In this document: positions 1 to 8,386 of the stretch, piece after piece
Position numbering within the stretch: the stretch's first letter is position 1
How the letters are laid out: every line of letters begins with the position of its first letter
Assembly: GCA_002869305.1 (NCBI GenBank)
Contig: PKTC01000016.1
Coordinates: 1 to 9,738 of the forward strand
DNA: 9,738 bases
From: Marinilabiliales bacterium
GTDB taxonomy: Bacteria; Bacteroidota; Bacteroidia; Bacteroidales; UBA12077
Direction: 5' to 3'
Made by a program: the position numbers and the translations under genes
Notes under the pieces: model-generated
Database searches by the model: none
What the model was told of the DNA's origin: nothing
The model's input: only the letters and a program-made list of their open reading frames with translations

Positions 1-2
1 CT

Positions 3-2648
3 TATATTGAAAAAAGGCTGGTAAAATGCACCGATCTTATACAAGAAATGAATATAGATCTTTATTTTAAAGAAAAACCTAAATATGTAAATTCCGACGA
101 TAAAATTGTTTTACAAAGAGGATATGCACAGGCTGTATTTAATATTACTAAAGTAGATCATGAAACCCAATATTTCTTAAACATCCGTCATAATAATAAA
201 GAACTTAGTCTGCTTAATAAATCTGGTATTATTTTAACCCAAAATCCTTGTCGTATCATCATAGATAGCAATCTTTTTATTTTTAAAGATATTGATGCTA
301 AAAAATTGCTCCCATTTTTTAACAAAGATTGTATTCATATACCAAAATCTTCAGAAAAAAAGTGGTTTGAAACTTTTGCTTTGGAAAGTATTAAACAATA
401 TAATGTAAAAGCGAAAGGATTTGATATAAACAAAGTAATTACAATTAAGGAAGCTGAGCTAAGTTTCGAATATGATTTACAAGCCAATCCAACATTAATT
501 CTTTCCTTTATTTACAATAAGCAAGTTAAATTTCTAGCCAATAAAGGTTCGAAATCTTCTGTAAGATTTGAAGATAATGGAGGTGAATACCTTTTTCATC
601 AAATTGACAGGAATCAGGATTGGGAAATGGAAATTATTGAAGAATTATTATCCTTGGGATTACAAAACTATCAGGATTCGCACTTCACTCCCGTTTTCGA
701 TCAAAGCCTTGAAAAAGAAGAACTATTATATGAATTTATCCAATGGTTGAGTGCTTATAAAACAAAGATTGAGGCGTTGGGATTAAAATTAAAACAGACA
801 CAAAAAGAAGCACATTATGCATTACTTGAACCATCCATACATTCTAATATTAATGAAGAAAACGATTGGTTTGATCTTAAAATCATCATCCAAATTGGAG
901 AATTTAGTACTCCCTTTCCAAAATTCAGGAAAAACATTTTAAACGGAATACGTGAGTATAAACTTCCTAATGGTGAGATTGCAATCTTACCTAAAGAATG
1001 GTTCGAACAGTACAAAGAACTTTTCCAATTTGGAAGGGATGCTGGTAAAAACATTCAATTAGATAAACATCATTTTGGAATCATTGAATCCAGCGTTCCT
1101 AATGAGAGCAAATCAATCATTGAAAAATACCGAAATCTTGTAAATGGCTCACATAGCAATACTGAACTTCCAAAAGGTCTGCAAGCTGAATTAAGACCAT
1201 ATCAAAAAGAAGGATTCTCATGGATGCAACTACTGCAGGAAAATCATTTTGGAGGATGCCTGGCTGATGATATGGGATTGGGAAAAACAGTCCAGACTTT
1301 AACGCTATTATTAAATTCTAAGGGGGAAATAAATGGTGAAGAAAAAGATACAGAAAGAAAACCATCTTTATCTCAACTAAGCATATTTGATCAAATCAAT
1401 TTAAAAAACATCAGATCTTCAACTATCTCATTAATAGTGATGCCAACTTCACTAATTCATAATTGGGAAGAAGAAATTAAGAAATTTACACCAGACTTAA
1501 AATGCTTTAAGTTTATTGGACAAAATCGACCAAAAGAGATTACAATATTCAAAGAATTTGATATCATATTAACAACTTATGGTGTAGTTCGTAATGATTT
1601 TGATCTGTTAAAAACATTTAAGTTTTTCTACATAATATTAGATGAAAGCCAATACATAAAAAATCCGGATTCGAAGATTTACAAGGCAGTAAATCAGTTA
1701 AAATCTAAACATAGGCTAGTGTTAACAGGAACTCCTATTGAAAACTCCTTAACAGACCTATGGGCCCAGATCAATTTCTTGAATAAAGGATTACTAGGGA
1801 ATCTAAGGTTTTTTAAGCGAGAATTTGTTCAGGCCATTGAAAAAAATACAGATGCTGAAAAGAAGGAGAAGCTTCAACAGTTTATTCAACCTTTTGTATT
1901 ACGCAGAACCAAACAACAGGTGGCAAAAGATTTGCCAGATAAACTTGAGACGGTTATCTATTGTGACATGACAGATGAGCAACGATCTATATATGAAGAA
2001 GAAAAATCTAGGATCAGGAATTCCATTATGGAAACCATTGAAAAAAAGGAAGATAAACCAACGATGCTGGCAATAGAAGGTTTAAATAAGCTCCGTCAGA
2101 TTGCAAATCACCCGGTTCTAATTGATCAGGATTATACATTTGAATCGGGCAAATATGAAGAAATTACCAGAAATATAGAGAATCTAATCGCCGAGAAACA
2201 CAAAGTATTAATTTTCTCGGCTTATGTTAAACATTTAAATTTATTTGCTAATTATCTTGAAACTAATTATCATCCTTTTTCGATGCTAACAGGAAGTACT
2301 AGAAACAGAGAGAAAGTTATTTCCGAATTTCAGAAGTCCGAAGAAAAATATGTTTTTTTAATACAGATTAAGGCTGGTGGTGTTGGTTTAAATCTTACAT
2401 CTGCCGATTATGTTTTTATTATTGATCCCTGGTGGAATCCTGCAGTTGAAGAGCAGGCCATTAATAGAACGCACAGAATTGGCCAAGAAAAAAAGGTGAT
2501 GGTATACATATTTATATCATCCGAAACAGTTGAAGAAAAAATTCAACAACTAAAGGCTAGAAAATCTAAATTAGCCGATTCATTTATTAATACAGAGAAA
2601 ACATCTGAAAAGATGAGTCTGGAAAGAATTCTTGAGTTCCTGAATTAA
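3..2648 (+). CDS. SNF2-family DEAD/DEAH-box helicase (5' end outside window)
   Basis: Swi2/Snf2-type double-stranded DNA translocase of superfamily 2; such proteins remodel protein-DNA complexes using ATP, but the partner of this bacterial branch cannot be read from sequence. Numbering from the first in-window ATG (48): a roughly 370-residue N-terminal region of the kind found in bacterial SNF2 proteins; Walker A DDMGLGKT at 407-414; motif Ia region LIVMPTSL at 462-469; Walker B variant DESQ at 532-535; LTGTP at 559-563; C-terminal helicase lobe with AGGVGLNLTSAD at 776-787 and the motif VI segment ending in NRTHRIGQ at 806-813. All core motifs are intact. The frame stays open upstream of 48 to the window edge (15 more codons), and no ribosome-binding site precedes that ATG, so the true start probably lies outside. 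Stop TAA. The family is certain; the role is not. Confidence 0.95.
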   Translation, partial: YIEKRLVKCTDLIQEMNIDLYFKEKPKYVNSDDKIVLQRGYAQAVFNITKVDHETQYFLNIRHNNKELSLLNKSGIILTQNPCRIIIDSNLFIFKDIDAKKLLPFFNKDCIHIPKSSEKKWFETFALESIKQYNVKAKGFDINKVITIKEAELSFEYDLQANPTLILSFIYNKQVKFLANKGSKSSVRFEDNGGEYLFHQIDRNQDWEMEIIEELLSLGLQNYQDSHFTPVFDQSLEKEELLYEFIQWLSAYKTKIEALGLKLKQTQKEAHYALLEPSIHSNINEENDWFDLKIIIQIGEFSTPFPKFRKNILNGIREYKLPNGEIAILPKEWFEQYKELFQFGRDAGKNIQLDKHHFGIIESSVPNESKSIIEKYRNLVNGSHSNTELPKGLQAELRPYQKEGFSWMQLLQENHFGGCLADDMGLGKTVQTLTLLLNSKGEINGEEKDTERKPSLSQLSIFDQINLKNIRSSTISLIVMPTSLIHNWEEEIKKFTPDLKCFKFIGQNRPKEITIFKEFDIILTTYGVVRNDFDLLKTFKFFYIILDESQYIKNPDSKIYKAVNQLKSKHRLVLTGTPIENSLTDLWAQINFLNKGLLGNLRFFKREFVQAIEKNTDAEKKEKLQQFIQPFVLRRTKQQVAKDLPDKLETVIYCDMTDEQRSIYEEEKSRIRNSIMETIEKKEDKPTMLAIEGLNKLRQIANHPVLIDQDYTFESGKYEEITRNIENLIAEKHKVLIFSAYVKHLNLFANYLETNYHPFSMLTGSTRNREKVISEFQKSEEKYVFLIQIKAGGVGLNLTSADYVFIIDPWWNPAVEEQAINRTHRIGQEKKVMVYIFISSETVEEKIQQLKARKSKLADSFINTEKTSEKMSLERILEFLN

Positions 2649-2674
2649 AATCTTTAACATTCTAGTTATTTTTA

Positions 2675-2705
2675 TTGATTAACATGATTCTGTTTTGTAA
2701 CTTTT
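2675..2705 (+). promoter_or_regulatory. Putative Bacteroidota-type promoter for the coiled-coil gene
   Basis: TTG at 2675-2677, a 20-base spacer, then TAACTTTT at 2698-2705, seven of eight matches to the TAnnTTTG -7 element of the Bacteroidota primary sigma factor. Transcription would start near 2712, leaving a leader of about 40 bases before the ATG at 2752. The assignment rests on pattern and spacing only. Confidence 0.45.
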
Positions 2706-2751
2706 CGTATTCAAATTAAGTAAATAACTTAAAATCATTAACCCTAATAAT

Positions 2752-3324
2752 ATGAAAAAACAATTACAGCGTTTATTAATAAGTGGCATAATACTATTAT
2801 TACTTTCAATATCCAATGCAAGTTTTGCACAAGAGCCAGCTGCTGAAACATTAAGTAAGGATGAACTTAAATTGTTAAAACTAGAAGAAAAAGTTAAAAG
2901 TATAGAGGCTAAGATTTTGGCAACTGAAGCCAAGCTTGACTACGCAGACAGTCTAATACAGGAAGGATTCGAAATGGCCAATGAAGCTAGTAATGAATTA
3001 AAAGTTATTACTAAAGAAGAAAAAATATTCGTAAAAGAAGAAAATGCAAATCGAAAATCCCTCAAAAAACAATTAAAAAAGGCTGATAAAGAAGAGTCAA
3101 AATCAATTGAATCAGAAATAAAAGAGCATGATTCTATGGTAAAGGCTGAAATGAAAGGATTTGAGAAACGTTATAAGGAAGAAGAAAAGAAACTACAAAA
3201 AGCACAATCAAACGACGAAAAAGGTAAAGCCAAACTAAAACAATACAACCCTAAACTGAAAGAATATGAAAAAGCCCTGGAGGAAGCCAAAGAAAATCTA
3301 GAAAATTTTAAATCAGGGTCGTAA
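2752..3324 (+). CDS. Secreted coiled-coil protein of unknown function
   Basis: I do not recognise a named family. The 190-residue product opens with a clear signal peptide: basic MKKQLQR, a hydrophobic stretch at about 8-20, and a likely signal peptidase I site after A26 (ASFA then QE). A cleavage site followed by Q gives no lipobox cysteine, so a free periplasmic or exported protein is expected. From about residue 36 to the end it is almost entirely Lys, Glu, Ala and Leu with no Cys, Pro-rich or catalytic motif, which fits one long helical coiled coil broken near 120. It is flanked by its own putative promoter and a downstream hairpin, so it looks monocistronic. A structural, chaperone-like or envelope-spacer role is only a guess. 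Stop TAA. Confidence 0.85.
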   Translation: MKKQLQRLLISGIILLLLSISNASFAQEPAAETLSKDELKLLKLEEKVKSIEAKILATEAKLDYADSLIQEGFEMANEASNELKVITKEEKIFVKEENANRKSLKKQLKKADKEESKSIESEIKEHDSMVKAEMKGFEKRYKEEEKKLQKAQSNDEKGKAKLKQYNPKLKEYEKALEEAKENLENFKSGS

Positions 3325-3351
3325 TTATAAATCACGTTCAGAGAATTGTTT

Positions 3352-3385
3352 AAAAGGGATCATGAAAATTCATAATCCTTTTTTT
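3352..3385 (+). terminator. Hairpin terminator after the coiled-coil gene
   Basis: AAAGG at 3353-3357 pairs with CCTTT at 3377-3381, with ATGA/TCAT as the inner helix around a short A-rich loop and a small internal irregularity. Seven Ts follow the right arm (3379-3385). It lies between convergent genes (+ gene ending 3324, - gene ending 3408) and may serve both, although the U-tract is better on the plus strand. Confidence 0.6.
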
Positions 3386-3407
3386 ATATTCAACCTTCTG
3401 TAAATAT

Positions 3408-4295
3408 CTATAAGAATTCTGGAGATGTTGGATATTTTTCTTCAGGAGTATCTTTAATTGCCAATTCCAATTGCTCAATGAGTTTATCTTTTTCTTTTGA
3501 TATGGTTCCCTGCAAAGGTAAATTATTTGAAACATGATTACTTCGATATATTACATTCTCAACCTCCAAATTCGCAATAAAAAGTCTTAACTCCTGGAAC
3601 AGTTCCACAACTGTTTGTTGCTGGTAATCACCTTCAAATCTCTCCTGGAAATGCTCCAATCCAAATGGCATACTTAATGTCAATGTTGATAAGAACTTTG
3701 GATTTACTTTATTAATTATTTCAGCGGATTTAAGCGCGTGCTGCTGCGAATATTTCCTCCCTCCCAATCCGTTTATAATCATTATGGATGTATCAATTCC
3801 TGCATTGTGTGCTTTTAAAATACCATCGATGGTTGAATTAAAAGTTTATCCCTTATGAATTAACTTTAATAATTCATCATCACCGGTTTCTATTCCTATA
3901 TAAAGTAGTTTTAAGCCAAGCGTTCTAATTTCTTTTAGTTCTTGATCTGATTTTGATAATATATCCTTGGGTAAAGCATAGGAAGAAATTCGTTGAATCT
4001 TTCCAAACTGCTCGTTAATTTGGTTTAAAACAGGTGTTATGTTTTTTGCTGATAAAACAAATGCATTGCCATCTGCAAGAAATACTTTCTTAACACCCCT
4101 ATAGATACTGGCTAGCTTTATTATATCCTTTTTTACATCCTCAATATTTTTTACTCTAAACTTCTTTGAAGTATACATCTCACAGAATGCACATTGATTC
4201 CAGGAACATCCAAAAGTAACCTGTACAATTGCCGACCTTGCTTCGGCAGGTGGTCTAAAAACTGGCTCATCGTATTTAATCGGAGTAAAAAACAT
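3408..4295 (-). pseudogene. Radical SAM protein gene interrupted by one in-frame TAA
   Basis: Read from 4295 down, the gene encodes a radical SAM protein of about 295 codons, close to full family length. The 4Fe-4S motif is C30-x4-C35-x2-C38 within GCSWNQCAFCEMY, the spacing used by this subfamily. It is followed by a FLADGNAFVLS segment near 72-82 and GIETGDDE near 134-141. Codon 150 (3846-3848) is TAA; the same frame then continues with TFNSTIDGILKAHNAGIDT, MIINGLGG and a normal C-terminal part to a TAG at 3408-3410. No base is gained or lost. AGGAAG lies a few bases upstream of the ATG. Translation stopping at the TAA would give a 149-residue protein with the cluster site but less than half the barrel, so it is probably inactive. 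The substrate is unknown. A sequencing error or stop readthrough would restore a whole enzyme. Confidence 0.85.
3846..3848 (-). other. In-frame TAA inside the radical SAM gene
   Basis: The codon lies between HKG and TFNSTIDG, a stretch where relatives as I recall them carry a sense codon (K-G-x-T). The codon frame on both sides is the same, so a single substitution from Glu, Gln, Lys, Tyr or Leu codons would explain it. Confidence 0.9.
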
Positions 4296-4343
4296 TTCTC
4301 TTCCTTTTTGTTTAACCCCATAAAATTAAACTTTTTATATGTT

Positions 4344-4375
4344 TTTGACATCAAAGAAAAGAAATGGTAACTTAG
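4344..4375 (+). promoter_or_regulatory. Putative Bacteroidota-type promoter for the tricorn gene
   Basis: TTTG at 4344-4347, exactly 20 bases, then TAACTTAG at 4368-4375 (seven of eight matches to TAnnTTTG). Transcription would begin near 4382, about 20 bases before the ATG at 4403. The intergenic space is also the leader of the divergent radical SAM gene. Confidence 0.5.
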
Positions 4376-4402
4376 TATTTTCTGAAATAAACACCTAAAA
4401 AT

Positions 4403-6397
4403 ATGAAACAGATTAAATTAACACTCCTAATTTTAATTAGCCTTATATGCTTTAACCTGCATGCCCAAGAAAATTTAGCTTATTTTTTAACTGACCCTAC
4501 TCTTTCTCCAGATGGTAATACCATTGCCTTTGTTTTCGAAAATGATTTATGGCAAGTTAATGCAAGTGGAGGATCTGCAAAAAGATTAACAGCTATGGAT
4601 GGAACAGAGTTATGTCCACGATTTTCTCCTGATGGAAAATGGATTGCATTTTCATCCAACCAGAAAGGAAATCATGATGTTTACCTTTTACCTGTTGGTG
4701 GAGGTGAGATTCTACAACTCACATTTCATGATGCCAATGATTATGTTGACAGTTGGTCCTGGGATTCAAAAACTGTTCATTTTACCTCAAATCGATATAA
4801 TGTAATCGCATCATATAAAGTCAGCATTACTGGAAATACACCTCAAAGATTGTTTGGTGATAATTATTTTAACAATGTGCACCATATTGTCGAATCTCCA
4901 GAGAGTAATGCTTATTATTTTACCGAATCATGGGAGAGCTTCATGTTTCCTCATAGAAAAAGATACAAAGGAGATCATAATCCAAACATAAAATATTACA
5001 ATCTCATCAATAAGGAATATAAAGAATTAACGGATTATATAGGTAAAGATTTGTGGCCCACCATCGATCAAAATGGAAATTTATACATTGCTTCTGACCA
5101 AGCAAACGACGTATATAACCTATATATTCTAAATGATGATGACAAAAAACAACTTACTGATTTTAGCACGGCTATAGGACGCCCGCAAGTAAGTGCAAAT
5201 GGTGAAAAAGTTGTTTTTACGAAAGATTACCAGATTTTTATATATAATGTATCATCTCAGACCACAATCAAACCTGAGATTAGTATTTTAAAAAACGAAA
5301 CTTTAGCAACAAACAAATTATTTAAAACACATGGTAAGATATCCAACTTTGATATTTCACCTGACAATAAAAAAATTGCTTTTGTGTCAAGAGGTAGACT
5401 ATTTGTTTCGGATGTAAAAGGAAAATTTGTTCAAGAAATGAATACTGACCCTTTAGAAAGAGTTGTTGAAGTTAACTGGCTTTCTGATAATGAACACTTA
5501 ATCTATACCAGAACAACAAAAGGTTGGACGAATATTTTTAAGATTTCTGCAAGTAAAAACAAAGCAGAGGAACAAATCACATTTGATAATAAAACCAACA
5601 GAAATCTTGGATTATCACCTAAAAAGGACAAAGCTGTATATATAAGTGGGAGCACTCTACTTAAAATAATCGATTTAAAAACAAATAAAATAGAAAATAT
5701 TGTTGAAGACGAATTTTGGTTTAGAGGAGATCAACCGAGGTTTTCACCTGATGGAAATTTCATAGTATTTACCGCATTTAGAATCTTTGAACCAGATGTG
5801 TTAATTTACGATTTAAAGTTGAAACGAACCATAAATATTACAAATACCGGAGTTCCTGAGAATGAGCCATATTGGTCTCCAGATGGCAAATATTTATATA
5901 TTTCAGCTGGTAGATATTTTCCTGGATATCCGAGAGGCGAAAGTGAACATAAAATTTACAGGATTCCTTTGTATCGATTCTCAAAGCAGTTTAAATCAGA
6001 TGTATATTCTGAATTATTTAGTAATGAAAAGGAAAAAGACACTACCATAGTTGATATTAAATTCGAATTAAAAGATATAGCAGATCGTTGGGAAGCTATG
6101 GTGCCAAATGGTGGCGAGCAATATGATCCTATGGTTTTTAATGAAAAAGACAAAGAAATTTTGTTGTTTAATTTACAATTAGATAAAGATAATACAGGTA
6201 TATATAAAACAGAATTGGTTCCTTTTGAGGAAAATAAAACTAAAAAGATATTTGATAAAACATTTAATATGCTTGTTCACTCAAAAGATAAATATTATGT
6301 TTTGGCTGGCGGGGATATTCACGAAATTAACATTTCAGGAGATAAACTTGACAAAATCAATATAGACCAAAGTTTTAGTAAAAACTTACATAATTAG
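4403..6397 (+). CDS. Tricorn-family peptidase, N-terminal propeller part (ends at an in-frame TAG)
   Basis: This is the first 664 codons of a tricorn-type serine peptidase (MEROPS S41-like), a large enzyme that degrades peptides. A signal peptide (MKQIKLTLLILISLICFNLHA, likely cut after A21 before QE) points to the periplasm. The rest is beta-propeller: repeated PD40/WD40-like SPDG strands near residues 35-43, 75-85, 446-452 and 489-495, matching the two stacked propellers that feed substrate to the catalytic core. The frame ends in TAG at 6395-6397, directly before the region that starts the core in tricorn proteins. The downstream 367-codon frame is in the same phase, and together they make about 1035 residues, the normal family length. 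Alone this product has no protease site. It has its own promoter-like site upstream. Confidence 0.88.
   Translation: MKQIKLTLLILISLICFNLHAQENLAYFLTDPTLSPDGNTIAFVFENDLWQVNASGGSAKRLTAMDGTELCPRFSPDGKWIAFSSNQKGNHDVYLLPVGGGEILQLTFHDANDYVDSWSWDSKTVHFTSNRYNVIASYKVSITGNTPQRLFGDNYFNNVHHIVESPESNAYYFTESWESFMFPHRKRYKGDHNPNIKYYNLINKEYKELTDYIGKDLWPTIDQNGNLYIASDQANDVYNLYILNDDDKKQLTDFSTAIGRPQVSANGEKVVFTKDYQIFIYNVSSQTTIKPEISILKNETLATNKLFKTHGKISNFDISPDNKKIAFVSRGRLFVSDVKGKFVQEMNTDPLERVVEVNWLSDNEHLIYTRTTKGWTNIFKISASKNKAEEQITFDNKTNRNLGLSPKKDKAVYISGSTLLKIIDLKTNKIENIVEDEFWFRGDQPRFSPDGNFIVFTAFRIFEPDVLIYDLKLKRTINITNTGVPENEPYWSPDGKYLYISAGRYFPGYPRGESEHKIYRIPLYRFSKQFKSDVYSELFSNEKEKDTTIVDIKFELKDIADRWEAMVPNGGEQYDPMVFNEKDKEILLFNLQLDKDNTGIYKTELVPFEENKTKKIFDKTFNMLVHSKDKYYVLAGGDIHEINISGDKLDKINIDQSFSKNLHN
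6395..6397 (+). other. In-frame TAG splitting the tricorn gene
   Basis: The codon sits between KNLHN and FVQMFYENWAAL. Both sides are in the same frame and together give the expected family order, so a single substitution in a sense codon (for example GAG, CAG or AAG) is enough to explain the split. Confidence 0.9.
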
Positions 6398-6406
6398 TTT
6401 GTTCAA

Positions 6407-7510
6407 ATGTTCTATGAAAATTGGGCTGCTTTAGCCGAGAATTTTTATGATATTAATTACCATGGAGTGGACTGGGAAACAACTAAAACTTATTATGAAA
6501 GCTTTTTACCTTATATAAGAAATCGCGAAAACTTAAAAACACTGCAAGTAGACATGCTTGGTGAATTAAATGCTTCTCACCTTGATTTCAGAACCTCAGG
6601 TGACGAGCAGAAAACTTTTTACGAACAAAAAACTTTAGGCACAGGAATTATTTTCGATAATACAAATCCATATTTGGTGAAGCGTTTTGTAAAAAAATCA
6701 CCCATTGATATTTTGGATAATCCCATAAAGCCAGGAGATGAATTGATTTCAGTTAATCATAAAGCAGTAGATAAATCGAAAAACAGGAATCAATTTTTTA
6801 ATGAAACTGAAATTAAGGAAGAAATATTGCTTAGTTTCAAACGTGGCAAGAATGTATTTGATTTAAAAATACACCCAATAGATACAAGGAGTTTGAATGA
6901 CCTTTTGTATGATGAATGGATCGCCGGTAAACAAGAAATGGTTGATAAAGCTTCACAAAACAGGATTGCATATGTATATATGAAAGATATGGGAACAGGA
7001 AGCTTAAAAGATTTCTTAATTGATATGACTACTGAGGCTTATCATAAGGATGCTCTTATCCTTGACTTAAGGTACAACCGGGGAGGTAACGTACACGATG
7101 ATGTATTGCAATTTTTATCACAGAAACATTATTTAAATTGGAAATACAGAAATGGAAACCTTTCACCTCAACCACATTTTACACCAGGTAGTAAACCAAT
7201 GGTATTACTTATAAACGAACACTCCTTAAGTGATGCCGAAATGACTGCTGAGGGATTCAAACAGTTGCATCTGGGTAAAATCATTGGTACTGAAACATAT
7301 CGTTGGATTATTTTTACATCGGCCCGAATGATGGTAGATGGATCTTATACAAGACTACCTGCTTGGGGATGCTATAAACTAAATGGAGATGATATGGAAA
7401 AAACAGGCGTTGCTCCAGATATTTATATAAAAAACACCTTTATGGATCGCTTAAACGGAACAGATCCTCAATTAGAAAAAGCAATACAGGAGATTTTACA
7501 AGATTTATGA
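6407..7510 (+). CDS. Tricorn-family peptidase, C-terminal catalytic part (no signal peptide)
   Basis: The catalytic half of the same gene. The listed start ATG is the internal Met of the QMFYENW segment, three codons after the TAG, so it is not a natural start. Numbered from it: core domain with GELNASH, holding the family's catalytic His (S57-H58); PDZ domain at about 78-155 with PGDELISVN; S41-type domain from about 185 with LDLRYNRGG at 219-227; nucleophile S275 followed by D276 in HSLSDAE; and E331 in MEKTGVAPD, matching the tricorn Ser/His/Glu set. All catalytic residues look intact. Reinitiation after the TAG could make this fragment, but it would lack a signal peptide and stay in the cytoplasm. 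Readthrough would give the normal exported enzyme. Stop TGA, the only TGA stop among the genes here. Confidence 0.88.
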   Translation: MFYENWAALAENFYDINYHGVDWETTKTYYESFLPYIRNRENLKTLQVDMLGELNASHLDFRTSGDEQKTFYEQKTLGTGIIFDNTNPYLVKRFVKKSPIDILDNPIKPGDELISVNHKAVDKSKNRNQFFNETEIKEEILLSFKRGKNVFDLKIHPIDTRSLNDLLYDEWIAGKQEMVDKASQNRIAYVYMKDMGTGSLKDFLIDMTTEAYHKDALILDLRYNRGGNVHDDVLQFLSQKHYLNWKYRNGNLSPQPHFTPGSKPMVLLINEHSLSDAEMTAEGFKQLHLGKIIGTETYRWIIFTSARMMVDGSYTRLPAWGCYKLNGDDMEKTGVAPDIYIKNTFMDRLNGTDPQLEKAIQEILQDL

Positions 7511-7527
7511 TTAAATCACAGACTTTT

Positions 7528-7562
7528 AAAAGCGTCCAGGTTCAACCGGGGCGCTTTTTTTT
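7528..7562. terminator. Strong hairpin terminator between convergent tricorn and CPBP genes
   Basis: AAAAGCG at 7528-7534 pairs with CGCTTTT at 7552-7558, extended by a T-G wobble, CC/GG, one mismatch and GG/CC around a TTCAA loop. Eight Ts (7555-7562) follow on the plus strand and a TTTT follows the reverse arm, so it can act both ways. The last two Ts are part of the stop codon of the minus-strand CPBP gene. Confidence 0.85.
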
Positions 7563-8295
7563 AATGAATAAATCCTAAGGAAACCATAATAAACATGGGG
7601 CCATTAAGAATGGCATGAATTAAAACTCCAACATAGGTATTCTTTGTTTTATAAACAGCATAAGGCAATACAAACATAATAGGCAATAGGATAATGATGA
7701 GATCTAATCCAAAACAAATATGGAAAATGATCCAAAAAACTCCATTAATTATCCATGAATACCTTTTGAATTTCACCTCTTGTCGTGGAAGAATATATCC
7801 ACGCCATAAAATCTCTTCTCCGAACATATTAAAAAAGAACATGAATAACCAGGCAATTAATAAGAATCGTTCCTTACCTACAAAAGCTTCAAATTTTAGG
7901 AATGGAGGAGTGGTTTGAAGTTCACTTATTCCGAATTTGATATTTAAAAATTTTGAAAATCCCATTATTGCTCCCGTAGAAACAAGAATTATTATGGATG
8001 AAATCACAACATATCTCCAATCTCTTGAGCTTAGCTTTTTAAGTCTAAATCGTTCAAAGATTTGTTTGCGAGTAATATATCCATCCTTCATTGCTAATAT
8101 GATCGCCAGAATAAAAATTGGAATGAATACTAATGAAGCACCGATGAACCAACTTAAGGCAGGATGTATTTCTAAATGGGAATTTATAAAAGGAATTAGT
8201 AGATATGTAATTAAAACAAAATATATTGATGGAATAAGAAATAACAGAAAGGAGTACACTAAAGAAATTGGTTTTATGTCTTTTATATCACTCAT
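7561..8295 (-). CDS. CPBP-family intramembrane metalloprotease
   Basis: A 244-residue multi-pass membrane protein of the CAAX-protease and bacteriocin-processing (CPBP, Abi) family, whose characterised members cleave proteins within the membrane; the substrate here is unknown. Hydrophobic segments lie at about 10-36, 47-68, 96-114, 142-158, 181-197, 199-215 and 222-242. The conserved motifs are present: E160-E161-x3-R165 (EEILWRG), the second-motif His at H192 (WIIFH, with W where F is common), and H227-x3-N231 (HAILN), the expected metal and catalytic positions. The ATG is preceded by an AT-rich leader with no Shine-Dalgarno site. It is transcribed away from the MBL-fold gene and convergent to the tricorn gene. 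No bacteriocin precursor or immunity partner is visible nearby, so a bacteriocin role is unsupported. Confidence 0.9.
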   Translation of the reverse strand: MSDIKDIKPISLVYSFLLFLIPSIYFVLITYLLIPFINSHLEIHPALSWFIGASLVFIPIFILAIILAMKDGYITRKQIFERFRLKKLSSRDWRYVVISSIIILVSTGAIMGFSKFLNIKFGISELQTTPPFLKFEAFVGKERFLLIAWLFMFFFNMFGEEILWRGYILPRQEVKFKRYSWIINGVFWIIFHICFGLDLIIILLPIMFVLPYAVYKTKNTYVGVLIHAILNGPMFIMVSLGFIH

Positions 8296-8322
8296 AATTA
8301 ATATTCTTAATTAATACTACAA

Positions 8323-8354
8323 TTTGCTAATTTAAATATTATCGATCATATTTG
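8323..8354 (+). promoter_or_regulatory. Putative Bacteroidota-type promoter for the MBL-fold gene
   Basis: TTTG at 8323-8326, 20 bases, then CATATTTG at 8347-8354 (seven of eight matches to TAnnTTTG). This predicts a start near 8361 and a leader of about 26 bases. It lies in the 91-base gap between divergent genes; no equally good site was found for the CPBP gene on the other strand. Confidence 0.55.
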
Positions 8355-8386
8355 ATGTTTATTTCCACAAATTCATAAACTATAAG

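Noticed and set aside
1641..1652. DESQ in place of DEAH/DEGH in the SNF2 helicase
   Set aside because: Variation in the last two residues of motif II is common in bacterial SNF2 proteins; D and E, the functional pair, are kept.
4206..4206. CX4CX2C instead of the classic CX3CX2C in the radical SAM protein seemed aberrant
   Set aside because: This spacing (GCSxNxCxFC) is normal for this radical SAM subfamily as I know it, so it is not a lesion.
4310..4380. Promoter for the radical SAM gene on the minus strand (TTTG with TAATTTTA)
   Set aside because: The spacing is about 23 bases, outside the usual 19-21, and the match is no better than chance in AT-rich DNA.
6398..7510. A separate, natural small S41 peptidase gene starting at 6407
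   Set aside because: Its start is an internal Met of the tricorn core, it lacks a signal peptide, and it is in the same frame and only three codons beyond the upstream stop. One broken tricorn gene explains it better.
7937..8314. Plus-strand frame of 125 codons opposite the CPBP gene
   Set aside because: It is antisense to a clear membrane protease with conserved motifs, has no recognisable domain and reads like an AT-rich shadow.
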